The notes: generated by a model from the sequence alone, not told the origin. DNA of 56,937 nt from Streptomyces sp. ADI95-17 (GCF_003846175.1 NZ_ML123045.1:969038-1025974); one strand, 5' to 3'; positions 27,215-38,699 are shown, counted from the stretch's first letter. Program-made: numbers and translations.

Positions 27215-28030
27215 GTGACCGCACCTCTGACGCCGCCTCACCAGCCCTCGCCCAACGATCCCTGGCAGACCCCGCCGAACTGGGGTGGCCCGGGGGGATC
27301 CGGTGGGCCCGGTCGGCCCGGTGGTCCGGGCGGAGCCGGTGGGTACTACCCGGGGACCCTGCTGGAGTCGCAGGAGGAGAAGGACCGCGGGCCGGATCTG
27401 CGTCGGGCCGCGATCGTCACCGCTCTGGTGACCGTCTCGGGCATCGCACTCGGGCTGCTCTGGCTGTGGCTGGCGCCCAGGGTTCCGCTGATCTCCGACA
27501 GCACCGCCGTCTTCCTGAACGACAGCGAGGGCGAGGAGGCGATCGGCGCCGACGGTACGTTCGTGCTGCTGGGCCTGGCCTTCGGGGCGCTCTCCGCGGC
27601 ACTGGTCTTCTGGTTCCAGCGGCGTGGCGGCATCGCGCTGGTGCTGGGGCTCGCGCTGGGCGGGCTGCTCGGTTCGCTGCTGGCGTGGCGGTTCGGGGTG
27701 TGGCTCGGGCCGACGCAGGACGTGGTCGCGCACGCGCGGGCCGTCGGCAAGGGCGTGGTCTTCGACGCGCCGCTCCAGCTGCGGGCGAAGGGGGCGCTGC
27801 TGGCCTGGCCGCTGGGGGCGATGGCGGTGCATCTCGGGCTGACGGCGCTGTTCGGGCCGCGGGATCCGGAGCCGGAGTGGGGGGCGTATCCGTTTCCGGG
27901 TGCGCCGGGTGCGCCGGGTGCGCCGGGTGCGCCTGAGGCGCCTGAGGCGCCTGAGGCGCCGGGTGTGCCTGGGGTGAACGGGGCCGGGGGGGCTGCGGGC
28001 CAGGGTGCGCCGCCTGTGCCGCCTGCGTAG
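27215..28030 (+). CDS. DUF2567-like membrane protein
   Basis: A 271-residue protein with a Pro/Gly-rich cytoplasmic N-terminus (1-45), four hydrophobic segments (AAIVTALVTVSGIALGLLWLWLAP, FVLLGLAFGALSAALVFWF, IALVLGLALGGLLGSLLAW, LLAWPLGAMAVHLGLTALF) and a low-complexity C-terminus. The LWLWLAPRVPLIS helix end, then a periplasmic loop ending in a DGTFVLLGLAFG helix, matches my memory of the actinobacterial DUF2567 family. Function unknown. The C-terminal tail is made of GAP and EAP repeats from a 9-nt microsatellite (27899-27963), which can change length by slippage. Confidence 0.75.
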   Translation: MTAPLTPPHQPSPNDPWQTPPNWGGPGGSGGPGRPGGPGGAGGYYPGTLLESQEEKDRGPDLRRAAIVTALVTVSGIALGLLWLWLAPRVPLISDSTAVFLNDSEGEEAIGADGTFVLLGLAFGALSAALVFWFQRRGGIALVLGLALGGLLGSLLAWRFGVWLGPTQDVVAHARAVGKGVVFDAPLQLRAKGALLAWPLGAMAVHLGLTALFGPRDPEPEWGAYPFPGAPGAPGAPGAPEAPEAPEAPGVPGVNGAGGAAGQGAPPVPPA

Positions 28031-28093
28031 CCGCTGCGCGGGGCTTGTCCCCTACCCGCCCCTTCCCGAACCGGGGCTCTGCCCCGGACCCCG

Positions 28094-28114
28094 GTCCTCA
28101 ATCGCCGGACGGGC
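28094..28114 (+). repeat. copy 1 of a dispersed 21-nt Streptomyces-type element
   Basis: Twenty-one bases starting GTCCTCAATCGCCGGACGGG are identical to 50284-50304. The element, in either orientation, is one I remember as frequent downstream of genes in Streptomyces. Here it opens the tandem array that follows. Confidence 0.7.
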
Positions 28115-28356
28115 TCAGGAATGGGGCGGGCGACTTTGCCCCGGGCGGGTTCAGGGGCACAGGCAGAGCTGTCCGGGCGGTCTCAGGGGTGGGGCGGGCA
28201 AGTTGCCCCGGCGGTCACAGCGCTGCGGGCAGTCCTGTCCGGGCGGTCTCAGGGGTGGGGCGGGCAGCTCTGTCCCGGGTGGGTTCAGAGATACAGGCGG
28301 CCCTGTCCGCACGGGTTCAGAAGTACGGGCAGCCCTGTCCGGGCGGGCTCAGGCGC
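28109..28356. repeat. degenerate tandem array of about 32-35-nt units
   Basis: Seven to eight imperfect units, each built around GGGCGGTCTCAGG or GGGCGGGTTCAG and ending in a CTGTCC- or TTGCCC-type box. Most units contain a small hairpin of the type GGGCAG-n-CTGTCC. The array fills the gap between the DUF2567 gene and ybaK, and its last unit contains the ybaK stop codon. Several reading frames stay open across it only because of the repeats; I do not call genes there. The stretch 28031-28108 shows nothing further. Confidence 0.7.
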
Positions 28357-28852
28357 GGCCGATGTCCGCGAATACCGCGTCCGTCAGTGCGGCCAGGTCC
28401 GTCGGGGAGAGTTCGACCTCCAGGCCCCGGCGGCCCGCTGAGACGCAGATCGTGTCGTGGGAGCGTGCCGACGCGTCCAGTACCGTGCGCAGCCGCTTCC
28501 GCTGGCCCAGTGGAGAGATGCCGCCCCGCACGTAGCCGGTGGTGCGTTCCGCGGCTGTCGGGTCGGCCATGGTGGCCCGTTTGCCGTTCACCGCGGCGGC
28601 CAGGGCCTTGAGGTCCAGGGAGCCGGCCACCGGGACCACCGCCACGGTCAGCGTGCCGTCGACGTCCGCCACCAGGGTCTTGAAGACCCGGTCGGGGGAG
28701 ACGCCGAGGGCCTCGGCCGCCTCCTCGCCGTAGGAGGCGGAGGCCGGGTCGTGGTCGTAGGCGTGGACGGTGAACGCCGTGCCGGCCGCGGTCAGGGCGA
28801 CCGTGGCCGGGGTGCCGCCGGACTGTTGCTGCTTCTTGGGCTTCTTCGCCAC
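28349..28852 (-). CDS. ybaK: YbaK/EbsC-family aminoacyl-tRNA deacylase
   Basis: A 167-residue cytoplasmic editing protein that hydrolyses mischarged Cys-tRNA-Pro. It has the YbaK core from TAAGTAFTVHAYDHDP to the C-terminus, with KTLVADVDGTLTVAVVPV, the conserved Lys in NGKRATMADP, GYVRGGISPLGQ and the ICVSAGRRGLEVELSP strand. A Lys/Gln-rich tail of about 12 residues precedes the domain. The GTG start is 40 nt downstream of the Lon-N-domain gene in the same direction, so the two may be co-transcribed. Its stop lies in the last unit of the tandem array. Confidence 0.92.
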   Translation of the reverse strand: MAKKPKKQQQSGGTPATVALTAAGTAFTVHAYDHDPASASYGEEAAEALGVSPDRVFKTLVADVDGTLTVAVVPVAGSLDLKALAAAVNGKRATMADPTAAERTTGYVRGGISPLGQRKRLRTVLDASARSHDTICVSAGRRGLEVELSPTDLAALTDAVFADIGRA

Positions 28853-28892
28853 GGGGGAACGGTCCTCGGTCGGAACGGTCGGAACGGTCGGA

Positions 28893-29636
28893 TCAGTTGG
28901 GGTGGGTCGGGGCGCGGGTCAGGTCCACCGCGGGCAGCGACGGGAGGTGGCGGATGACCGCCGTCTCCGCGCGCAGCAGCGTCAGTTCCTCGCGCAGCCG
29001 GGTCGCGGTGTCGGGTGCCTGGAGCAGCCGTTGCCGGGTCGGGACGTCCAGTACGGCCGCCGCCGCGACCAGGTACGAGACGACGGAGGGGTCGTCGGGC
29101 AGGTCCGCGCCGGTCGTCAGGGACCGTTCGCTCGCCCCGGCCAGCCGTTTCTGGTAGCTGCGGAAGGCCCGCAGTACGCCCTCGGCCAGCGCCCCCGCCT
29201 CCTCGCCGGTCTCCTCGTCCAGCTCTTCGAGCTCGGCCGTGAGGAATGGGCCGCTCGCCTCCACGGAGAGCAGCCTGACCCGGGTGGTGCCGGTCGCCAG
29301 GACCTCGAAGCTGCCGTCCGGCCGTTCCCGGATCTTCGCCGCGTCGGCGACGCAGCCGACCCGGTGGAAGGTCTGCGCCGGGTCGGGGCCGAAGCCGTCC
29401 GCGGGGCCGCGCTCGGCGGGGACGTTCACCGCGTCGGGCATTCCGGCGCCCGTCGGGGCGGTCTCGTGGCCGTCGCGGATCGCGACCACGGCGAACCGGC
29501 GGGGTTCGTCCTCGTCGGTCTTCAGGAGCTCACGCATCATGGCGCGATAACGCTCCTCGAAGACGTTCAGCGGCAGCACGAGGCCGGGGAACAGCACCGC
29601 GTTCAGCGGGAACAGAGGCAGGCGAGCGGTGGTCAC
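28893..29636 (-). CDS. Lon N-terminal-domain (substrate-binding) protein
   Basis: A 247-residue stand-alone LON substrate-binding-domain protein without ATPase or protease parts. It begins ARLPLFPLNAVLFPGLVLPLNVFEERYRAMM, the typical Lon-N start, and continues with the GTTRVRLLSVE strand and a helical C-terminal half. Stand-alone members are presumed to bind unfolded or regulated proteins. The GTG at 29636 is 5 nt after the stop of the TPR-like gene, so both belong to one transcript. A TTG at 29645 would overlap that stop. Confidence 0.9.
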   Translation of the reverse strand: MTTARLPLFPLNAVLFPGLVLPLNVFEERYRAMMRELLKTDEDEPRRFAVVAIRDGHETAPTGAGMPDAVNVPAERGPADGFGPDPAQTFHRVGCVADAAKIRERPDGSFEVLATGTTRVRLLSVEASGPFLTAELEELDEETGEEAGALAEGVLRAFRSYQKRLAGASERSLTTGADLPDDPSVVSYLVAAAAVLDVPTRQRLLQAPDTATRLREELTLLRAETAVIRHLPSLPAVDLTRAPTHPN

Positions 29637-29641
29637 AACGG

Positions 29642-30679
29642 TCAAGCGTAATGGCCACCGGGCCCGCCCCGGTCGGCCCGTCCCGCGAATGGTGCCGCAC
29701 AGGCCACCCGGAGCCGAGTGTCGTCCCGCGCTTCCAGGAACCGGCCGAGCGGATCCTCGGAGACCGACGACCACGGGAACGACGCCGCATGCGGTCCGAT
29801 CCGCCGGAATTGTTCCAGGGCCTCGTCCCAGCGCCCCCGGCCGACCAGCACGAACGCCAGCAGATTGCGGACCTCGGCGGACCACGGGTCGCCCGGCTCG
29901 AACGAGGCGGACAGCTCGATGGCCAGATCCGCCGCCGCGTCGATCCGCTCCTCCTGCACCGAGGTGGTCCGGGTGCCGGGGCCCTCGATCAGCAGGGCGA
30001 AGGCCGCCCGCAACGGCAGCGCCTGCACCAGCGAGCCGGGCAGCGAGTCCTCGGCGGCCCGCTCCGCGAAGTCGAAGCACTCGCGGTGCGAGCCGTACCA
30101 GGCCGCGGAGAGGTACCGCAGCGCCGCGACGTGGCAGCCGTAGTGGTGCGAGGAGCGCTGGATCGCCTGCCCCCACAGCGCCTCGAACGTGGTGTGCGTG
30201 GCGTGGGTGCCGCGGGCGTGGTCGAGCGCGAGGCGCCAGGGCACCGGGTCGCGCGGATCGCTCTCGGCAGCCGCCGAGATCAGCGGCCCCACCTCGCGCA
30301 GCTGCTCGGCCCGGGCCGGCGACTCCCAGGCCCGGCGGACCGCCAGCTGGGCCTTGACGAGCAGTGCGTCCGGGTCGTGCGGGGCGGCGGCGAGCCAGTC
30401 GGTCAGCCAGCCGTCGCGGCTGCGGGCGAAGGTGACGAGCCGGCCGAGATACCGGTCGCGGTTCTCCCACTCGGCGCCGTCCCGGGTGGTGGCCATGAGT
30501 TTGGCGGCCGGGCCGTACTCCCCGAGTGCGGCGGCGACGAGTGCCGGGGAGAGCCGTTCGTCGGGGGCGTCGAGCAGCACCTCGTCGTCGGCGGGCAGTC
30601 CGGCGGGCCCCTGCGAGGGTCGCCGGACCGCGCGTGCGACGCGGAGCAGAGCACGAAGGATTGGCATGGTGCAGACCAT
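29642..30679 (-). CDS. TPR-like helical protein, unknown
   Basis: A 345-residue, all-helical, cytoplasmic protein. Repeated helix pairs rich in A/L/W (e.g. YLGRLVTFARSRDGWLTDWLAAAPHDPDALLVKAQLAVRRAWE and DPVPWRLALDHARG) resemble TPR/SEL1-type repeats, and EVRNLLAFVLVGRGRWDEALEQFRRIG near the C-terminus is a clear TPR motif. It probably mediates protein contacts. The ATG at 30679 follows CAGGG; the ATG at 30667 is an alternative. It leads a likely three-gene operon with the Lon-N and ybaK genes. Confidence 0.75.
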   Translation of the reverse strand: MVCTMPILRALLRVARAVRRPSQGPAGLPADDEVLLDAPDERLSPALVAAALGEYGPAAKLMATTRDGAEWENRDRYLGRLVTFARSRDGWLTDWLAAAPHDPDALLVKAQLAVRRAWESPARAEQLREVGPLISAAAESDPRDPVPWRLALDHARGTHATHTTFEALWGQAIQRSSHHYGCHVAALRYLSAAWYGSHRECFDFAERAAEDSLPGSLVQALPLRAAFALLIEGPGTRTTSVQEERIDAAADLAIELSASFEPGDPWSAEVRNLLAFVLVGRGRWDEALEQFRRIGPHAASFPWSSVSEDPLGRFLEARDDTRLRVACAAPFAGRADRGGPGGHYA

Positions 30680-30947
30680 TGAAAAGCCCTGGTCGGAGCG
30701 GCGCCAGAGGCTCGCTGTGAAGCTTTGGTGCCGAGTGAATGGGTTGTATCGGACCGGGTCAAGAAGAAGTAAAGGAAAGTATGGAATCTGGCTTGTTCCT
30801 GCGGTTCCGGCCGAGGGTGTACGGCACTTCGGACGCGGCTCGGGCGGTCGTTCGACCACGGTGTACGGGCGCCGTACCGGCCGTTCGGCGGAACGGGCCG
30901 CGAGCCGCCGGACGGCCCGCTGCCCGATCCACCGTGGCCGGATCCGG

Positions 30948-32549
30948 TCAGCCCCGGCGGAGCAGCCGTGAGGCGCCCGCCGCCACGGTCGTGGCCAATA
31001 TCCAGCCCAGCAGGACGAGCACGGCCGCCGCCCACTGCCAGCCGTCCTCCATCCGCCAGTAACCGTCCTGGCCCAGATTGATCACCGGGATCAGCAGATC
31101 CAGCGCGTACAGCGCCGGGTTCCACTGCGGATGCTCGTCCTGCTTGATCGCCGCCGGGACGTGCTGGGCGAAGGCCATCGCCCCCGCCGCCCACAGCAGG
31201 GCCATCCACACCGCGGCCCGCCCCGGCCGGTAGCCGTACGCCACCGTCCAGTCCTGGATGAAGCCCCACAGCTTCCCGGCCAGCGGAAGCGTCTCGCGCC
31301 GCCGCCGCTGCTTGGCCAGCAGCACCTCCCGGGCGTCCGCGTCCTCCCCGCAGTTGCGCAGCACCGTCGCGAGGCGCTCGTACGGCTCCGGCACGTACTC
31401 CGGGGTGGCCGCCGCCACCCACTCCAGGCGCCGGGAGAGCGGGAAGTGTCCGTACGGGACGAGGTTCTCGTACACGAAACCGCCCATCGCCAGGCCGCCG
31501 GGCCCCGGCCAGCTCGACGACACGTCGATCAGCGTGACGACCTTCGCGCCGTTCAGCACGACCCGGCCCTCCTCCGGCCGTTCCGCGTTGAACCGCAGCT
31601 CCGGGGTGACGATCCGGCGCAGCGAGAGCTCCTCGTGCCGGGCCATCACGAACCTCGCCTTGTGCAGATCGACCGCGTCGCCGAACCGCCCGTCGTCCAG
31701 CCGCACCCCGCCGCGGCAGTCGAGGAACTGCGAACGGGTGCCGCTCGCCGGGGTCGATGCCATGACGATGCCGTACGGGGGAGTGGTGCCCTGGATCCCG
31801 GTCTCCACGCTCACCCACGCCTCGCTCATGTACAGCGTCCGCTCCACGCTCAGCTGAGGGGCGTTCAGGGCGCGCCGCCCCTCCCTGCCACGCAGCCGGC
31901 TGCCGCGCAGACTCAGCGAACCACCGACCTTCGCCCCGCGCAGACTCAACTCGCCGCGCGCCTCGATCAGCTCCGCCTGAAGGTCCTGGGCGACGGCCAG
32001 CCCGTCCCCGGCCAGCGCCCGTCCGCCCCGGTCCGGGCCGATCTCGATCTGGCTGATCAGCAGATCGGTGCCGATCTGGGCGTCGGTGAGCCGGATGCCG
32101 CGCGGGATCCGGCAGCGCGGCAGATGCAGATCGCCCTCGGTGCGCAGCCGGGCCGCCTCCAGCCGCGGCATCGCGCAGCCGACGATCCGCAATGTCGTGA
32201 AGTGGCACTCCGGCAGCACCACCTCGTTCTCGAAGCGGCAGCCGGTCATCTCGACGTACGGCGAGACGCGCCCGCCCGCGAGGTCGAGCGTCCCGGTGAT
32301 CCGCACACCCCGGAGCTTCAGCGCCGCCACCCGGCCGGGGCGCGGCGGCGGCCCCGAGAGCAGCAGCCGGGCGACGACACGCCCGTCCACACTGCGCTCC
32401 GGTCCCCAGACGGGCGGTGCGAACGGATCGTCGCGCGCGGGATCGCGGGCGCGCAGATCGTAGGTGCTGCCGTTCCGGAAGGCCTGCCACATGCCCAGCT
32501 CGGCCGCGCTCAGCCCGTCCGGAAAATCGCCGTCGTGCGGTTCGGTCAC
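30948..32549 (-). CDS. pentapeptide-like membrane protein (annotated membrane-associated oxidoreductase in Streptomyces)
   Basis: A 533-residue protein. From about residue 75 to 330 it forms successive short beta-coil rungs (LKLRGVRITGTLDLAGGRVS, LSLRGAKVGGSLSLRGSRLRG, and so on) like a pentapeptide-type right-handed solenoid. The C-terminus has two or three membrane helices (AAVWMALLWAAGAMAFA, WAAAVLVLLGWILATTVAAGAS). I see no flavin or NAD(P) motif, so the oxidoreductase name I recall for relatives is not supported by the sequence. The GTG at 32549 follows GGAAGGGG. The 30680-30947 spacer to the TPR gene is AT-richer than its surroundings and probably carries that gene's promoter. Confidence 0.75.
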   Translation of the reverse strand: MTEPHDGDFPDGLSAAELGMWQAFRNGSTYDLRARDPARDDPFAPPVWGPERSVDGRVVARLLLSGPPPRPGRVAALKLRGVRITGTLDLAGGRVSPYVEMTGCRFENEVVLPECHFTTLRIVGCAMPRLEAARLRTEGDLHLPRCRIPRGIRLTDAQIGTDLLISQIEIGPDRGGRALAGDGLAVAQDLQAELIEARGELSLRGAKVGGSLSLRGSRLRGREGRRALNAPQLSVERTLYMSEAWVSVETGIQGTTPPYGIVMASTPASGTRSQFLDCRGGVRLDDGRFGDAVDLHKARFVMARHEELSLRRIVTPELRFNAERPEEGRVVLNGAKVVTLIDVSSSWPGPGGLAMGGFVYENLVPYGHFPLSRRLEWVAAATPEYVPEPYERLATVLRNCGEDADAREVLLAKQRRRRETLPLAGKLWGFIQDWTVAYGYRPGRAAVWMALLWAAGAMAFAQHVPAAIKQDEHPQWNPALYALDLLIPVINLGQDGYWRMEDGWQWAAAVLVLLGWILATTVAAGASRLLRRG

Positions 32550-32644
32550 GGTTGCCCCTTCCGCTCGGAGCTGTTCTTCCCTCTGGGTGACGACGTGAAC
32601 GCTATTGGTCAGCAGTGACGTCCGGGACATGTATCAGCCAGTGA

Positions 32645-35255
<2,611 letters not shown>

Positions 35256-35278
<23 letters not shown>

Positions 35279-35852
35279 GGAACGCACCACAAAGGAAACC
35301 TCGGTGCTCGTCGAGATAGACCTCGACGGCACCGGGAAGGTCGACGTGTCGACCGGGGTCGGGTTCTACGACCACATGCTCGACCAGCTCGGCAGGCACG
35401 GACTCTTCGACCTCACGGTCAAGACCGACGGCGATCTGCACATCGACTCGCACCACACCATCGAGGACACCGCCCTCGCCCTCGGCGCCGCGTTCAAGCA
35501 GGCGCTCGGCGACAAGGTGGGCATCTACCGCTTCGGCAACTGCACCGTCCCGCTGGACGAGTCGCTCGCCCAGGTCACCGTCGACCTGTCCGGCCGCCCC
35601 TACCTGGTGCACACCGAGCCGGAGAACATGGCGCCGATGATCGGCGAGTACGACACGACGATGACCCGGCACATCCTGGAGTCCTTCGTCGCGCAGGCGC
35701 AGATCGCCCTGCACGTCCACGTGCCGTACGGGCGCAACGCCCACCACATCGTGGAATGCCAGTTCAAGGCGCTCGCCCGCGCCCTGCGCTACGCCAGCGA
35801 ACACGACCCGCGCGCCGCCGGGATACTCCCCTCCACGAAGGGCGCGCTGTGA
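35256..35852 (+). CDS. hisB: imidazoleglycerol-phosphate dehydratase
   Basis: Manganese enzyme of 198 residues that dehydrates IGP to imidazole-acetol phosphate. It is the monofunctional actinobacterial form, without the phosphatase domain fused in E. coli HisB. Metal-binding His/Glu motifs are [14 protein letters not shown] and, in the second half, [19 protein letters not shown], with [17 protein letters not shown] near the start. The ATG at 35256 belongs to the second copy of the duplicated start and is the one that continues into the conserved [10 protein letters not shown]. The stop overlaps the next gene (GTGA). Confidence 0.97.
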
Positions 35853-36016
35853 CCGGCCTCAACACCATCCTGATCGTCGTCGGCCTCTTCCTGGCCGGCG
35901 GCGTCTACTCCTTCGCGAAGCAGGGCATGCCCAAGGGCGTCATCGTCCTGCTCTCGCTCGCCTCCGTGATGTGCCTGCTGGCAGGCATTCTGCGGATCCA
36001 GGGACTCTGGGACTGA
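35849..36016 (+). CDS. small two-helix membrane protein in the his operon
   Basis: A 55-residue protein with two hydrophobic segments ([19 protein letters not shown] and [19 protein letters not shown]) joined by a short basic turn AKQGMPK. The GTG overlaps the hisB stop (GTGA), and hisH follows 11 nt after its stop, so it is certainly part of the operon. I know of no histidine-pathway step for it. Its size and overlap suggest a conserved Streptomyces his-operon passenger. Confidence 0.8.
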   Translation: MTGLNTILIVVGLFLAGGVYSFAKQGMPKGVIVLLSLASVMCLLAGILRIQGLWD

Positions 36017-36027
36017 GGGAACGAGCT

Positions 36028-36669
36028 GTGAGCGACAACAAGAAGGTCGTCGTCTTCGACTACGGCTTCGGCAACGTCCGCTCCGCCGAGCGGGCCCTGG
36101 CCCACGTCGGCGCGGACGTCGAGATCACCCGCGACTTCGACAGGGCGATGAACGCCGACGGGCTGCTGGTGCCCGGCGTCGGCGCGTTCTCCGCCTGCAT
36201 GGACGGGCTGAAGAAGGCCCGCGGCGAATGGATCATCGGCCGCAGGCTCTCCGGCGGGCGCCCCGTCATGGGCATCTGCGTCGGAATGCAGATCCTCTTC
36301 GAGCGCGGCATCGAGCACGGCGTGGAGACGGAGGGCCTGGACGAATGGCCCGGCACCGTCGCCCCGCTGAAGGCCCCGGTCGTCCCGCACATGGGCTGGA
36401 ACACCGTGCGGGCCCCCGAGGACTCCCGGCTCTTCGCCGGTCTCGACCCCGAGGCCCGGTTCTACTTCGTGCACTCCTACGCCGTGCACGACTGGAGCCT
36501 GGAAGTCACCAACCCCAAGATCCGCGCCCCCCGGGTCACCTGGGCCACCCACGGCGAGCCGTTCGTCGCCGCCGTGGAGAACGGCGCCCTGTGGGCCACC
36601 CAGTTCCACCCCGAGAAGTCCGGCGATGCCGGCGCCCAGCTGCTGACCAACTGGATCGAGACGCTGTAA
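36028..36669 (+). CDS. hisH: imidazole glycerol phosphate synthase, glutamine amidotransferase subunit
   Basis: Class I glutaminase of 213 residues that supplies ammonia to HisF. The triad is Cys84 in GICVGMQ plus His194 and Glu196 in QFHPEKSG. The oxyanion strand segment [11 protein letters not shown] and the PHMGWN motif are present. The GTG follows GAGGG. The stop overlaps the priA ATG (TAATG). Confidence 0.97.
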   Translation: MSDNKKVVVFDYGFGNVRSAERALAHVGADVEITRDFDRAMNADGLLVPGVGAFSACMDGLKKARGEWIIGRRLSGGRPVMGICVGMQILFERGIEHGVETEGLDEWPGTVAPLKAPVVPHMGWNTVRAPEDSRLFAGLDPEARFYFVHSYAVHDWSLEVTNPKIRAPRVTWATHGEPFVAAVENGALWATQFHPEKSGDAGAQLLTNWIETL

Positions 36670-37394
36670 TGCCGAAGCTTGAACTGCTCCCCGCCGTCGA
36701 CGTCCGCGACGGCCAGGCCGTCCGCCTCGTCCACGGCGAGTCCGGCTCCGAGACCTCCTACGGCTCCCCGCTGGAGGCCGCCCTCGCCTGGCAGCGCGCC
36801 GGCGCCGAGTGGCTGCACCTCGTCGACCTGGATGCCGCCTTCGGCACCGGTGACAACCGTGCGCTGATCGCCGAGGTGGCCGGCGCCATGGACATCAAGG
36901 TCGAGCTGTCCGGCGGCATCCGCGACGACGCCTCGCTCGCCGCCGCCCTCGCCACCGGCTGCCGCCGGGTCAACCTCGGCACCGCCGCCCTGGAGACCCC
37001 GGAGTGGGTCGCCAAGGTCATCGCCGAGCACGGTGACCAGATCGCCGTCGGCCTCGACGTCCGCGGCACGACGCTGCGCGGCCGCGGCTGGACCCGCGAC
37101 GGCGGCGACCTCTACGAGACGCTCGCCCGTCTCGACTCCGAGGGCTGCGCCCGCTACGTCGTCACCGACATCGCCAAGGACGGCACGCTCCAGGGCCCCA
37201 ACCTGGAGCTCCTGAAGAACGTCTGCGCCGCCACCGACAAGCCCGTCGTCGCCTCCGGCGGCGTCTCCTCGCTGGACGACCTGCGGGCCATCGCCTCGCT
37301 CGTACCGGACGGCGTCGAGGGCGCGATCGTCGGCAAGGCGCTGTACGCGAAGGCGTTCACCCTCGAAGAGGCGCTGCGGGTGGTCTCCGGATGA
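36669..37394 (+). CDS. priA: bifunctional HisA/TrpF isomerase
   Basis: A (beta/alpha)8-barrel of 241 residues that isomerises both ProFAR in histidine synthesis and PRA in tryptophan synthesis. In Streptomyces this enzyme replaces the missing trpF (established knowledge). The catalytic acid/base pair is Asp11 and Asp130. Arg139, Ser81, Thr166 and Asp171 occupy the positions known from S. coelicolor Pri[11 protein letters not shown] and [11 protein letters not shown] are the phosphate-binding loops. The ATG overlaps the hisH stop, and the stop overlaps the ridA ATG. Confidence 0.97.
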   Translation: MPKLELLPAVDVRDGQAVRLVHGESGSETSYGSPLEAALAWQRAGAEWLHLVDLDAAFGTGDNRALIAEVAGAMDIKVELSGGIRDDASLAAALATGCRRVNLGTAALETPEWVAKVIAEHGDQIAVGLDVRGTTLRGRGWTRDGGDLYETLARLDSEGCARYVVTDIAKDGTLQGPNLELLKNVCAATDKPVVASGGVSSLDDLRAIASLVPDGVEGAIVGKALYAKAFTLEEALRVVSG

Positions 37395-37789
37395 GCGACT
37401 CCGTCAACCGCGTCTCCTCCGGCGGTCCGTGGGAGGAGAAGTTCGGCTACTCCCGCGCGGTGCAGCTGCCGAACGGCCTCGTCCTGGTCGCCGGCTGCAC
37501 CTCGGTGGAGAACGGCCAGATCTCCGCGGGCGGCCCGTACGAGCAGACCGTCACCTCCTTCAGGGTCGCCTTCGACGCGCTGAAGCAGTTCGGCCTGGGC
37601 CGCGAGGACGTCGTCCGCACCCGGATGTACATCACGCACGCCCGGGACGTGGACGAGGTCGGCCGCGCCCACAAGGAACTCTTCGACGACGTCCGCCCCG
37701 CCGCGTCGATGATCATCGTGTCCGGTTTCGTGGACCCGAGCCTGGTCGTCGAGGTCGAGGTCGAGGCCTACCGGGCAGGTGCGCGGTGA
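37391..37789 (+). CDS. RidA-family enamine/imine deaminase-like protein
   Basis: A 132-residue YjgF/YER057c/UK114 family protein. Family members hydrolyse reactive enamines released by PLP enzymes such as threonine dehydratase. The segments [41 protein letters not shown] and [24 protein letters not shown] match the family; the usual active-site Arg is seen in RTRMYITH. It is locked between priA and hisF by ATGA and GTGA overlaps, so it is made together with the histidine enzymes. A link to PLP enzymes such as HisC is inference. Confidence 0.9.
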   Translation: MSDSVNRVSSGGPWEEKFGYSRAVQLPNGLVLVAGCTSVENGQISAGGPYEQTVTSFRVAFDALKQFGLGREDVVRTRMYITHARDVDEVGRAHKELFDDVRPAASMIIVSGFVDPSLVVEVEVEAYRAGAR

Positions 37790-38541
37790 GCCTCGCGGTA
37801 CGCGTCATCCCCTGCCTGGACGTCGACAACGGCCGGGTCGTCAAGGGCGTCAACTTCCAGAACCTGCGCGACGCGGGCGACCCCGTCGAGATGGCGAAGC
37901 TGTACGACGCCGAGGGCGCCGACGAGCTGACCTTCCTGGACATCACCGCGTCCAGCGGCGACCGGGAGACCACCTACGACGTGGTGCGCCGCACCGCCGA
38001 GCAGGTCTTCATCCCGCTCACGGTCGGCGGCGGCGTCCGCACCGCCGACGACGTCGACAAGCTGCTGCGGGCCGGCGCGGACAAGGTCGGCGTCAACACC
38101 GCCGCCATCGCCCGCCCCGACCTCATCCGGGAGATCGCCGAGCGCTTCGGCCGCCAGGTCCTGGTGCTCTCGGTGGACGCCCGGCGCACCCCCGCCGGCA
38201 CCTTCGAGGTCACCACGCACGGCGGCCGCAAGGGCACCGGCATCGACGCCGTCGAATGGGCGCACCGCGCCGCCGAGCTGGGCGCGGGCGAGATCCTGCT
38301 CAACTCGATGGACGCGGACGGCACCAAGGACGGCTACGACACCGAGATGATCACGGCGGTGCGGAAGCACGTGACCGTCCCCGTCATCGCCTCCGGCGGC
38401 GCCGGCCGGCTGGCCCACTTCGCGCCCGCCATCGAGGCGGGCGCCGACGCGGTGCTCGCCGCCTCCGTCTTCCACTTCGGCGATCTGCGGATCTCCGAGG
38501 TCAAGGACGCGCTCAGGGAGGCCGGCCACCCGGTCCGCTGA
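37786..38541 (+). CDS. hisF: imidazole glycerol phosphate synthase, cyclase subunit
   Basis: A (beta/alpha)8-barrel of 251 residues that uses ammonia from HisH to convert PRFAR to IGP and AICAR. The catalytic aspartates are Asp12 in [12 protein letters not shown] and Asp131 in [19 protein letters not shown] and [12 protein letters not shown] are the phosphate-binding loops. The GTG overlaps the ridA stop. It is the last gene of the operon, with a strong terminator 15 nt beyond. Confidence 0.97.
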   Translation: MSLAVRVIPCLDVDNGRVVKGVNFQNLRDAGDPVEMAKLYDAEGADELTFLDITASSGDRETTYDVVRRTAEQVFIPLTVGGGVRTADDVDKLLRAGADKVGVNTAAIARPDLIREIAERFGRQVLVLSVDARRTPAGTFEVTTHGGRKGTGIDAVEWAHRAAELGAGEILLNSMDADGTKDGYDTEMITAVRKHVTVPVIASGGAGRLAHFAPAIEAGADAVLAASVFHFGDLRISEVKDALREAGHPVR

Positions 38542-38556
38542 GCAGCCGTACGTACG

Positions 38557-38610
38557 AGCCCGACGCCGGGCGGAGCCGAGGAACCGGTCCCGTCCGGCGT
38601 CGGGCTTTTC
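38557..38610 (+). terminator. his operon terminator
   Basis: A GC-rich stem of about 13 bp (38557-38570 with 38594-38606) followed by TTTT, 15 nt after the hisF stop. Confidence 0.85.
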
Positions 38611-38650
38611 CACGGCCTCCGTCCCACCATCCCGGGTTCCGCAGCTTTTA

Positions 38651-38672
38651 TTGCGCAAGAATGATTGCGCAA
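38651..38672. promoter_or_regulatory. tandem palindromic operators TTGCGCAA upstream of the ArsR-type gene
   Basis: The perfect 8-bp palindrome TTGCGCAA occurs twice (38651-38658 and 38665-38672), 14 nt apart, in an AT-rich segment 28 nt before the regulator's ATG. AATGAT between the copies resembles a -10. This layout fits autorepression by the ArsR-type protein, also controlling the MFS gene. Confidence 0.6.
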
Positions 38673-38699
38673 GTTTTCTTTTCCATCTACGGTCGGGGC

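Noticed and set aside
28109..28356. CRISPR array
   Set aside because: Units are too degenerate and directly adjoining, with no distinct spacers, and no cas gene is present.
28045..28611. Overlapping open frames across the tandem repeats
   Set aside because: Their length comes from the repeats lacking stops; no ribosome site and several frames equally open.
30948..32549. Oxidoreductase activity of the pentapeptide-like membrane protein
   Set aside because: No nucleotide- or flavin-binding motif is visible; the name is only a habitual label recalled for relatives.
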